From assembly GCA_963281255.1 (NCBI GenBank), contig OY725494.1:3733934-3797933 (forward strand): a stretch of DNA of 64,000 nucleotides. Direction: 5' to 3'. The DNA comes from Aphrocallistes beatrix. Lineage: Eukaryota; Porifera; Hexactinellida; Sceptrulophora; Aphrocallistidae. A program made the position numbers and the translations under genes. Shown one piece after another: positions 20,838 to 30,336 of the stretch (the stretch's first letter is position 1; the number at the start of each line of letters is the position of its first letter). The notes below the pieces were generated by a model. That model had not been told where the DNA came from. It ran no database searches and saw only the letters and a list, made by a program, of their open reading frames with translations.

Positions 20838-21353
20838 GATGCGTTTAGAATTGGACTTCTAGTGTTGAGAATGCGAAGGATTGTGATTATAGTCAATACT
20901 TCTCCATATTTTATAGTAGCTGCAAGTTCAACAGACTCAATATTATGCAGACTTCTAACGGATGTGAAATTAAGATTACTAAAAATTACAAAAACGCTGT
21001 CCAATTTCTACAATAGTAAGATTAAATAATATCATTGTTAAGGTTCAGACATAAAATGTCCACAGAAGTAATAATTTAATTTAACATGTACATAATTGTT
21101 TTTTACCATGCAGGTAATGTAATCTTTTCTAACTCTAATTTTATGCTTCTACATAGTATTTTGTGATTTGTATTTTGACGTGTCAATCAGATGGGTCATT
21201 TCATATGCCTAATTTCGTATATCGTTTACACTCGAGAGAATGATGCTCATTGTTTTTGGCAAGATGTGAAAATTCCAATTTGTCTTGTAAAATTTGATTG
21301 GTAAAATTATTTGCAAAACTTATCCGTAATTTGTTCAAATAACGAAAAATCTA

Positions 21354-21931
21354 ATGGCAGATTTGCCGCCTACATATGATGAAGTTATTGCTTCAGACAC
21401 TCCAGAAAAACGAACACCCCACCACTTGAAACGCCTTATCTTGCGCAGCCTTACTTGCATGCACAACAGCCTTATCCAATAACCAAGCAGTCCTATCCCA
21501 CCACTCAGCAGTCCCATACCACCACTCAGCAACCCTATTCCCCTTCACAAAAATACTCCGGTCATTATCCTAAGCGTTACGTCCCTCGGCCCTCTGGTCC
21601 TCGCTCTCCTCAAACAGTCTATCAGCAGCCTCAGTCCGCTCCTGTAACTGTGACTACACCTCAACGGAGGAAGGCAGATCAGTTCTTCTGCAACTTGATG
21701 GTCATCGTTATAATAGCTGTCATCTCTATGGTTTATTGTTTCCCCATCGCTATATGCGCCTTAATTCTAGCCAAAATGGCTTATATAGAGCATGATGATG
21801 ATAACAATTCTCAGAAGGCAGTCAGATACGTCAAGATCGCTATGGCTTTAGATATTGTAGGAATTATCTTGGGTATTTTTGGAATATTTGTTGCAGTTTT
21901 ATTGGGTATATTAGTTTTTGCTCAAGCCTAA
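21354..21931 (+). pseudogene. dispanin gene on plus strand with a frameshift in its head
   Basis: The ATG at 21354 opens MADLPPTYDEVIASDTPE, a typical PPxY dispanin start, but this frame ends early. From about 21405 the coding sense continues in another frame (TPPLETPYLAQPYLHAQQPY) through a Pro/Gln/Tyr head to a full two-TM CD225 region. That region contains VYCFPIAICALILAKMAYIE and ALDIVGIILGIFGIFVAVLL and stops at 21931. One extra base in the A-run at about 21405-21409 would restore one frame. This may be a recent inactivating deletion or an assembly error. A canonical AATAAA lies 65 bp past the stop. The only internal ATG (21455) gives a 158-residue form without PPxY. Confidence 0.7.
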
Positions 21932-22049
21932 CTTTATCATAACATAACAAACTTTATATTTAACATGTATGACTGATATAACAATTTGCAATCAATAAAA
22001 AATTCCTTAATAAAGGTTTAGTCCGTTATTTTGGTGCTTTCATAGTGCA

Positions 22050-22480
22050 CAAGCGCGCTTGTAAACAAAAGTAAACAAATAATTTATCATATACATCTGA
22101 AAATGTGATATTCGAAATCTACACCCCTAAAAACCCCATGTCAACCGTTGGAAGCTAGTCTCTAGCATTATTTTCAAAATTCATCAAATGGTGTGAAAAT
22201 ATGTATATAAAGGTGTGAAAATATGCAAATAATCTTTTTTATAGCCATGCACTATAATATATTTAAGATATCAAACATAAGTTGTGGCTTTGAAATATTA
22301 ATAACAATGACGGTCTATTTATTGTAGTGTCGTACTGGTACAATGATTTCTATTGTAATAGTGTAGTCATTTAGTTTGTATAGAAAAGGTGCGAAAAATT
22401 GTTTTCCATTTTTTTTGCAGAGATGTGAAAATTTCGCTTAGATCTTAGAACTTAATCGTAGGCACTACGATTAAGTTCCA
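22050..22480 (-). mobile_element. Helitron-like copy, minus strand
   Basis: The 3' tail CAAGCGCGCTTG at 22050 is followed by sequence that is, in reverse complement, the body of the 9580-10355 element. Shared landmarks are the CCCCATGTCAACCGTTGGAAG block, the GGTGTGAAAATATG repeats and the CTTAGATCTTAGAACTTAAT block. Part of the GC-rich tail is missing. Confidence 0.65.
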
Positions 22481-22535
22481 GTACATATTTGAACCGTGTA
22501 CATATTACTTGGTTATACTTTCGACTGACCGAGTC

Positions 22536-22632
22536 GTGTAGCTATATATGTAGTTACACGTGTAGTTACACGTGTAGTTACACGTGTAGCTACACATGTA
22601 GCTACACGTGTAACTATACGTGTAGCTACACG
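22536..22632. repeat. tandem 12-bp palindromic repeat (TAGTTACACGTG type)
   Basis: About seven to eight units of a 12-mer centred on ACACGTGT alternate TAGTTACACGTG and TAGCTACACGTG. Each junction is itself a palindrome (CACGTG is also an E-box core). There are no unique spacers, so it is not a CRISPR array. Confidence 0.85.
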
Positions 22633-22639
22633 TACGATT

Positions 22640-23650
22640 ATTTATTTGTCTATTTTTGTTTACAATGATAAAGTAAACAAATTTTAAATATCAGTTAGAG
22701 AATAACTTTCAACTGTTAAACTGGGCCTGGGGTGTAGATTCCAAATATCGTATTTTCGATCTTATATGGATAATCCTTTTGTTTAGAATGCATTATGGTA
22801 GATAACATCTCTAAATATGTCTATCCTACTGTTATAATTGATATCACTCGAAAAATCACAAATTTGTCAATTTAAAAAAAATTTATACGTAATGATGACG
22901 TCATAACAGAGTGATGAGTCACCATTTTTTTAATGAGAGTTGTGTCATATTTGTGATATATTAATATACACATTCTCAAATTTCAAGCCTTCTAGCACCC
23001 TGAGTTACAGTCGAAAAACTGAAATCAGAAACGAGAGAAAGTTATTGTTTCACAAGATCAATTAAGTTCATTTTGCAAAATCACTCAAAATTGCAATTTT
23101 TTTCACGTCACCAAAATCTGATCCAAATGGTTCTCAATATGTACTGATATAAACATCTTCTATTTCTACAGATATAGAGTGTTCGAGGAAAATGTGAGAG
23201 CCAATTTTTCCTAGAATTTGAAGACTCTAGAATGATCATTTGAAAAACAGTGGGCCCTGATTCTCAATTTTCCCCATAAAAATCACCATACAAAACACAG
23301 TTCCAGGTCTTAGACTCGAAAAATCTTTTGAAAGCATTGAAAATATTCGAATTACAATCTCGAAAGACCATAATAACAAGATTGTTTGAGTATAAGAAAT
23401 TTTATACCTAATGAAGCTTGTCACAGAACTTATGAGCGGGGTTTCATTCCTGAACAATTGCCGTAATTCTTAAATTTTACATTTTACTATCAGTATCACT
23501 CTACAGTCTGTACTTTTTCTAAGAAATTTTTTAGTATCCTAGATCCTACACACTTCCCCCCGGTTAAGAACCCCTGCTCAAGATACTATCCTAAATACTT
23601 GTACCATTAAAGTTTTATCCATTGACTTCGTAAATACAAAATTAGCTGTA
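22640..23650. repeat. dispersed repeat tract, inverted copies of 5.4-5.8 and 10.0-10.2 kb
   Basis: Bases 22640-22790 resemble the Helitron body near 10.0-10.2 kb. Bases 22840-22930 are the inverse of the AATGATGACGTCA-containing tract at 5690-5790. No gene is supported. Confidence 0.5.
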
Positions 23651-23655
23651 TCAGT

Positions 23656-26568
23656 ATGGCTCATGCTCTCATTCGTTCCAAGTGGAGACTTCCCCATCTG
23701 TTGAAAAGATCTCTCTACCCCAGCTGTATACAGCTGTCACAGCTCTCTGGGGGAGTTAGCCTCCAATCTTTACAGTCTAGTGTGAGGGATTTCGTTAAAG
23801 AGGGCGAGAAGCTCTGTAAACCCAGGAATGTACACGTGTGTGATGGAACAGACCAGGAGAGTCAGAGGTGAGATACTACATACAGTCAGGGTCGCTTATT
23901 ATGAACCCGCTTAATATGAATATTCGTTTATGAACTAACCTCCTGGTCCAAATTCCATTTTTTAGATAGGAATTGTCTTGAATCAAGTTCGCTTAATATG
24001 AAGTATCTCTACTATGAACAGATTTTTTGGTCCCCTGGTGGTTCACAATAAGCGACCCTGACTGTAGTATAATATTCTCGTTTCCTACCATTCATAATAT
24101 TATTGCAGTGATAGTACAGTAATTGATTAAAAAATTCTGCCAAAGAATTATGATTTAAATGAATTTTGAATTTCAAAATCCATACATCATGATTCAAGTA
24201 CGTATTTTACATAAATAGTAATTTCCTAAGAATATTTGTTTCTCAGCCCCAAGGTATTTTATAGTGTATTTACTACAGAACTTTAGATAACGAGTCAAAC
24301 ATTTTTATTTTTCCATTACATTTGCATTTTATTAAATCACTGCCATTACTACAGGCTGATCAACAAGCTAATAGCTGATGGTCGTTTGACTAAGCTCGAA
24401 CAGTTTGAGAATTCGTATCTGGCCAGGACTGACCCTAAAGATGTGGCTAGAGTGGAATCCCGCACCTTCATGTGCACAGATGACAGGACCGACTCTGTCC
24501 CCACCCCTGCGGACGGGGTGAAAGGGACCCTGGGCAACTGGGCGGACGCTAAAAGCATGAGAAGAGAACTAAACAATAAATTTGCCGGGTGCATGGAGGG
24601 ACGTACAATGTACGTGATTCCGTTTAGCATGGGACCAGTCGGATCTCCTCTGTCAAAGATAGGTTCGTTGTGCTGTGGAATTCTCACCAGTGCTACGTTA
24701 CATAGCATTCTATACACTCAGGCAGGATTATCAACCAGGGTGCCGTTACCTTCCTCTAGGGTTACCGCAGACATACTCTTTATCTGCAAATTGATAATTC
24801 TCCACTCCCCTGCCATTACTACTGCTATCTGTCTGTCCCTATCTCGACTTAAGGGTTCCACAAGCAGAAAAAGGTTCCTAACCCAACACTAGTCCAAAAT
24901 TTTAGGGACCACCATTGCCTTGGTGTATAGAATACTAATACATAATTCGCAGTTACATTTATCACGTCAATTTCCTTATAAGGAATTCAGCTGACTGACT
25001 CTGAGTATGTCGTGTGTTCCATGCGTGTGATGACGCGTATCGGAGAGAAGGTGCTGAGAGCGCTGGGCTCAGATCCATTCGTCAGGTGTCGGCACTCGGT
25101 TGGGTTTCCACTAACAGGAGGGAGGCCTGACGTCCACTGGCCGTGTAACCCATCGGAAACCGTGATAACCCAGTTCCCCAAGGAGCGGGAGATCATCTCG
25201 TTCGGTAGCGGCTACGGGGGCAACTCCTTGCTGGGGAAGAAGTGTTTCGCACTTCGCATCGCCTCTTGCATCGCTCGGGACGAGGGATGGCTGGCAGAGC
25301 ATATGCTGATCCTCGGAATCACCAACCCCCAGGGAGCCAAGAAGTATGTGGCGGCTGCTTTCCCCAGCGCCTGCGGGAAAACCAACCTCGCCATGATGCT
25401 ACCCTCGCTACCGGGGTGGAAAGTGGAATGTGTGGGAGATGACATTGCCTGGATGAGGTTAGTTCATTGTTGATTTTACGTTGGTTTAATTAACTAAGGT
25501 TGTCTCTTCGGATGTAGATTCGACTCTTCGGGACAACTCCGTGCCATCAACCCGGAGAATGGGTTCTTCGGAGTGGCACCTGGTACCAACATGTCCTCTA
25601 ACCCTAACGCGATGGAGACGATCAGGAAGAACACCATCTTCACGAATGTGGCACACACATCCGACGGGGGCGTGTTCTGGGAGGGACTGGAGAAAGAGGT
25701 CCCGCTTGCAGGTATCAAGGTCACATCCTGGTAGGGCTTCTGTCAGGAAAAATGCGATTTCGTTGGACGTTGATTTGAATGCATGGTTTGTTAGGTTGGG
25801 AGATCAGTGGAGTCTCGGATCTGAGAAACCAGCCGCCCATCCCAACTCCAGATTCTGTGCCCCCTCGTCCCAGTGCCCAGTCATCGACCCGGCCTGGGAG
25901 GACCCTAAGGGGGTCCCTATCGAAGCCATCCTATTCGGGGGCAGGAGACCCGACACTATCCCCCTGGTGTACGAGGCGTTCGATTGGTTGCATGGTGTGT
26001 TCGTCGGTGCGTCGATGCGCTCAGAAGCGACCGCTGCCGCTGAGCACAAAGGCAAGGTGTTGCTGCACGACCCATTCGCAATGCGCCCCTTTTTCGGGTA
26101 CAATTTCGGACACTACCTGAACCACTGGGTCAACATCCAGTCTCGACCTGGACTCAAGCTGCCCAAGATCTTCCATGTGAACTGGTTCCGGAAGGACAGC
26201 GAGGGGAAGTTCATATGGCCGGGGTTCGGAGAGAACTCCAGAGTTTTGGAGTGGATATTCAAACGTGTGGAAGGACAAGACATCGCTGAGACAACTCCAA
26301 TTGGTACAGCCTTACACTGGCGAATTAGATTGAGTCTTTATTCTATTTTTAAACTGTATTTTTAGGTTACATTCCTAAAGAAGGCTCCTTGACAACTACA
26401 GGCATGCCTCCAGTTGACATTCCTTCACTCTTCCACATGCCGAAATCAGAGCTGCAAGAGGAAGTGGAAGCTATCCGAACTTATTTCAGTCAGCAGATCC
26501 CCAACGAGCTCCCTGACGTAGTGGGGCTCCAGCTAGCAGAGTTCTCAGCGAGAGTTGAGAAGTTGTAA
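23656..26568 (+). CDS. PCK: phosphoenolpyruvate carboxykinase (GTP), mitochondrial-type
   Basis: Six exons (23656-23867, 24355-24662, 24983-25457, 25518-25730, 25795-26303, 26366-26568) splice in phase to 639 residues, the usual length for PCK2. The enzyme converts oxaloacetate and GTP to PEP, GDP and CO2 in gluconeogenesis. Diagnostic stretches include [14 protein letters not shown], the P-loop [13 protein letters not shown] with the reactive cysteine, [47 protein letters not shown] and [12 protein letters not shown]. The first roughly 35 residues ([20 protein letters not shown]) are basic and free of acidic residues, which suggests a mitochondrial presequence. Intron 1 carries a MITE. No defects are seen. 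Confidence 0.96.
23881..24066. mobile_element. pogo-like MITE in PEPCK intron 1
   Basis: The inverted ends TACAGTCAGGGTCGCTTATT and its complement extend over about 25 bp on TA dinucleotides. It is the same family as 35761-35953. The interior (GTTCATATTAAGCGAACTTG-type) is also partly mirrored. Confidence 0.85.
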
Positions 26569-26742
26569 CTTGGGATATGCTTGAGATCGTAACGGCTTAA
26601 GTTGCATTTAATTTGTGATTTTTATCACTTTCTAGTGTTTGACTTGATTAATTTAGTCTTATTTATGCGAAAGAAAGCAATTATATATGTATTTAGATGC
26701 TAGAGATATCGAATAATTAGTATGTGCAATCTGATACATTAT

Positions 26743-27665
26743 TGAGCATTCTTATTTGTAGACTGTCTATAGTATAGACCGTATACAAAATGTGTAGACC
26801 ACTTTAATTTATGGATGGTCTACAAATTTACAGATCACATTAATACATTGATATGTAGTTTACTATGTAAGTGTAGTACATTGTAGAGTATAATTATAGA
26901 TATGTATATATGTTGCAGTCAAAGTGCGTTTTCAGCCAAAACGTACTTTGACTGAAAATTTCAGTCCAAACGCGTTTTGACTGACTTTCTAGTCCAAACG
27001 CGTTCTGACTAGCCAAAATGCGTTTTGACTGAAAACGCACTTTGACTGCAACATATATACACTACCAGGACAAAAATATTCGAGAAATACCCCCTTTCTA
27101 ACATCATTTCTGGTTTGGGTGAGGGCGACGTCCGTTATTTTGGTTATGATTGTATTTTTTTAACAATCAGTGAAGATCATTGTATTCAGACAACTTAAGG
27201 GAGTTGCAAATATTCAATGAGAAAAAATACTACTTGACTAAAGTAAGACTAAGTAAATTGTCAAATATAGAATAGACATTTGTGTTAGAAAATTATTAGA
27301 CAATCTTACAAATGTTCGTAGATTGTACTCAAGTTATAGTTGTGAGAATATATTACTTGTTTATATTCGCGAGTGCAAACTTTCCTAGTCATGCTCATGA
27401 ATTAGTTGACAACTTTAAGATTTAAGGAAATGTAAGTCAATACTATGTTAGATTTCGCTTAAAATTAAACAAATTCTTAGATAATTCTTTTATTTTGGCT
27501 TGAAGTGAAGATTATACGGAGAATATGTTTAAAACGCTGCTCGTAGTAATTGATACCTTCGAAAACCATAAATTATTATAATAGGAAATTCAGATCTATT
27601 GTTGTGGTGTATAAATTTTTGTAGACCATCTATAAATTAAAGTGGTCAACAAATAAGAATGCTCT
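26743..27665. mobile_element. composite element with long inverted ends between PEPCK and the TMEM179-like gene
   Basis: GAGCATTCTTATTTGTAGAC near 26743 and the GTAGACCACTTTAATTTAT block near 26795 recur in inverse orientation at about 27607-27665. The interior holds a separate hairpin (26905-27058). Immediately after the hairpin there is a Tc1-like end (TACACTACCAGGACAAAAAT) similar to the 6146 MITE. No gene is seen. Confidence 0.5.
26905..27058. repeat. hairpin MITE built of repeated CGTTTTGACT units
   Basis: The ends TATATGTTGCAGTCAAAGTG and its complement pair. The interior repeats GTCCAAACGCGTTTTGACTG variants in both orientations. The termini resemble those of the 4762 MITE. Confidence 0.7.
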
Positions 27666-27834
27666 ACATTATTTATCTCAAACCGTAGTGATTAGTAACC
27701 AAATGAAGTTTAAATGATAATTACAAAATACTATTTACAAATCTATTTGTCCTGAGAGTCGCATACATTTACATACAAACAGTAATACACATACAACCTA
27801 ACAATCAATCGGAAGAACGGAGGAGGTGTAGGAG

Positions 27835-28506
27835 TTACTTAGAGAACATCCTGCAAACGCATAGGAAGCTCCTCATTGCGTAGATCACCAGCATGAAGAA
27901 TATCAGCAGTGTGCTTATCCACATGCTAACCTCGGTTAGATCCACCCAATCATCAAACCGGATGTAGCCCTCCGACCCCCTGGACACATTGAAGTAGGCT
28001 CCTCCCTGGGAGCAGGATTGCATGCCTCCCAGGGGGTGCGTGAGGTTTGACACCTTAGAGCATGTTCTATGTTCCCCTGCACTCACTAGGCTCGCAGTCG
28101 CGATGGAATAGAGGAATAGTGCGGTCAGCACCAGTAACCACAGCCAGGCTAGCGCACTTAGATTCCATTTCCTCCATATCTTCGCGACCAGGAATAGAAT
28201 GAGCGGGATAATGCAAAACCAGGTTCCTATCGGGGCTACGAACACTGCATAGCAGGGGCCGCTCTTGCCGAATACGAGTTCTGTATGCTCGTCGTTGCTG
28301 GATGAGTAGAGGATGCATCTGTAATGCTGGACGGTCGACGCTCTAGCGGTGAGTATCAGTGTTGAAGTAATGCCGATGAATGCCATTAAACTGAACACGA
28401 GCGTCACAAGTCCTACTGACACGAGCACTATGTCCACGAACCTCCCCTTGGTTACGAGGAATCCACTTTCTTCATCTCTAAATTCTGTCAGTTTTTTCTT
28501 TTCCAT
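27835..28506 (-). CDS. four-TM membrane protein, TMEM179-like
   Basis: This single-exon gene has 223 residues. Hydrophobic segments lie at about 24-52, 87-112, 117-145 and 192-215, giving four TMs with both ends cytosolic. The first extracellular loop has YRCILYSS and GPCYAVF, with paired cysteines. The second loop has CSKVSNLTH, SCSQGGAYFNVS and N-glycosylation sequons. The layout (C-x-L-Y in loop 1, Cys pairs in both loops, and a tryptophan-containing last TM) resembles TMEM179 and claudin-like tetraspans. No W-GLW-C-C claudin signature is seen. The exact family is therefore tentative; the membrane topology is secure. Confidence 0.65.
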   Translation of the reverse strand: MEKKKLTEFRDEESGFLVTKGRFVDIVLVSVGLVTLVFSLMAFIGITSTLILTARASTVQHYRCILYSSSNDEHTELVFGKSGPCYAVFVAPIGTWFCIIPLILFLVAKIWRKWNLSALAWLWLLVLTALFLYSIATASLVSAGEHRTCSKVSNLTHPLGGMQSCSQGGAYFNVSRGSEGYIRFDDWVDLTEVSMWISTLLIFFMLVIYAMRSFLCVCRMFSK

Positions 28507-28845
28507 TGGATTTTCTACAAGTGGAGTCGAGAACTAAATGATAATGAGAGGGTATATTATAATAGTGTTCTCCTTTTAAATATCTACATTTATGGTAGAG
28601 TAGGTGATGTGTGATTATGTTACTGGATGTTTCTCATGATGATGTTAAATCATATGTCTCGTGATATGCTCGTGTGTCTCTGATAGCACATACACCTGAG
28701 ACATGTGATCCTACGACCTAATGGTGTCTATCTAGAAATAAAATATTGACATTATCGTTACCATTATGTATATTTATTTTTACCGTTATATTTAGAACGA
28801 TATTTTTATTGAAGCTATCTTCTTACTTGACATTAGCTCTATAAG

Positions 28846-29617
28846 ATGGATCCTGAGTTGGAAGGGCCGATATACTGCTCCGATCAGATAAAAGTCCCTC
28901 CTGAGTTCCCAGAAATATTGAAGCAATTCACCAAGGCTGCTATCCGCACTCAGCCAGCTGACTTGCTCACCTGGTCAGCTGCTTACTTCGAAGCGCTGAG
29001 CCACGGGGAAGAGCCCCCAGTCAAGGACCGACTGGAGATCCCCCTCCCTCCCTTCGACAAGGGAGGCATGTCCCGGGGGCTATTGAAGGTTCTCCACAAA
29101 CAGCTAGGTAACTTCACACCTGTACTTTTACCTCTATCCACTCGTGTATAGACCGAAGAGTTCTCGTTTTACGGTAAATCAATTGGTAGGCACCTACGTG
29201 GAACTGGACGTAGCTACGCTGGAGTCGAAATGGGTGAAGCTCGGCATGACTAAGAGTGCGCTGGAGGAGCTGCTGGGTCTGGGAGGGTTCGACCTGGGCA
29301 GCGGGCAAGGAGAGTCGCTCACTATCTCGAAGCTACTCGTCCTAGCCTGCTCGATGCTGTGTCGCACCCTCACGGAGACCATGTCCATGACGTGCCAGAT
29401 CCTCTCCTCGGATCCCGACGGGGGCGCAGCTCGTATCGCGCTGGGCCAGTTCGAGGAGTTGTTCGAGTTCCTCTACAAGAAGGATGGCCGCGTGACGTCA
29501 GAGCAGGTCGGTCAGGTGCTGGCCTACCTCACAGAGGTCGGGAGCAAGCAGGACGAAATGGTGGGACCTGCGGACTTCCGTCACAAGGACTGCCCAGTGC
29601 TGGGATTGGTCGTATAG
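28846..29617 (+). CDS. ROPN1L: ropporin-1-like protein (RIIa-like dock domain, cilia/flagella)
   Basis: Exons 28846-29107 and 29190-29617 join (intron 82 bp) to 229 residues, the size of human ROPN1L. Residues 16-60 form the RII-type dimerisation/docking fold, with PPEFPEILKQFTKAAIRTQP and LLTWSAAYFEALSHG; the latter matches the family motif closely. LLKVLHKQLG follows. The C-terminal part (LVLACSMLCRTLTETMSMTC, DPDGGAARI) also follows the ropporin pattern. Family members bind AKAP-type helices such as AKAP3 and RSPH3 in the radial spoke of motile cilia and sperm tails. This implies that the organism has motile cilia. Start and splice sites are unambiguous. Confidence 0.92.
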
Positions 29618-29763
29618 GCCTGTGCTCCTCTCTTTGATCACTTTAGTGCACCGCTCATTCGTATTAGCCCTGGAATCTATTGCCTATCTTTCTAGCATCA
29701 ATTATTATTAATTATTAACGAGATCATAAACTAGCTTTTATGAATCAGGAATGTTCTATTTTT

Positions 29764-30296
29764 AGTACTGTTGCGTGATATCTTGAGATCGTGATATCTT
29801 GAGATCCTAGTATTAAGTAACCATGGATGATTTAGTACCGTGATATCTTGAGATCGTAATATTTTGAGATATCCTAGCATTCTGAGATTTTGTTTGGCTC
29901 ACTCAAATGGCCTTGTGGTTCAATAGGTTTCATTGTGGCACTAAATTGTGGCACATGACACAATTTGATGGCACGCGACACAATTTAGTGGCACGCGACA
30001 CAATTTCCTATGTAAAACCACAAATGGACCATAAATATGGGGTTTTACCATAGTAAATTGTGTCACGTGCCACTAAATTGTGTCGCGTGCCATCAAATTG
30101 TTCATGTGCCACAATTTAGCGCCACAATGAAACCTATTGAACCACAAGGCCATTTGAGTGAGCCAAACAAAATCTCAGAATGCTAGGATATCTCAAAATA
30201 TTACGATCTCAAGATATCACGGTACTAAATCATCCATGGTTACTTAATACTAGGATCTCAGGATATCACGATCTCAAGATATCACGCAACAGTACT
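29764..30296. mobile_element. fold-back element directly upstream of PHLPP
   Basis: The two arms (about 29764-30006 and 30054-30296) are near-identical inverted copies separated by an imperfect hinge of about 45 bp. The ends read AGTACTGTTGCGTGATATC. The arms contain repeated GATATCTTGAGATCG units and GTGGCACGCGACACAATTT units. By eye there are only a handful of mismatches. It ends 40 bp before the PHLPP ATG, so it probably supplies or overlaps the PHLPP promoter or 5' UTR. Confidence 0.85.
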
Positions 30297-30336
30297 CACT
30301 AATCACTGTTAATTAATGTGTTTGTTGGAAGTAGCG

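Noticed and set aside
22536-22632. CRISPR-like array
   Set aside because: Units are contiguous 12-mers with no spacers, in a eukaryotic genome.
24349-26278. Several antisense and alternate frames across PEPCK
   Set aside because: All lie over exons whose spliced plus-strand product is clearly PEPCK.
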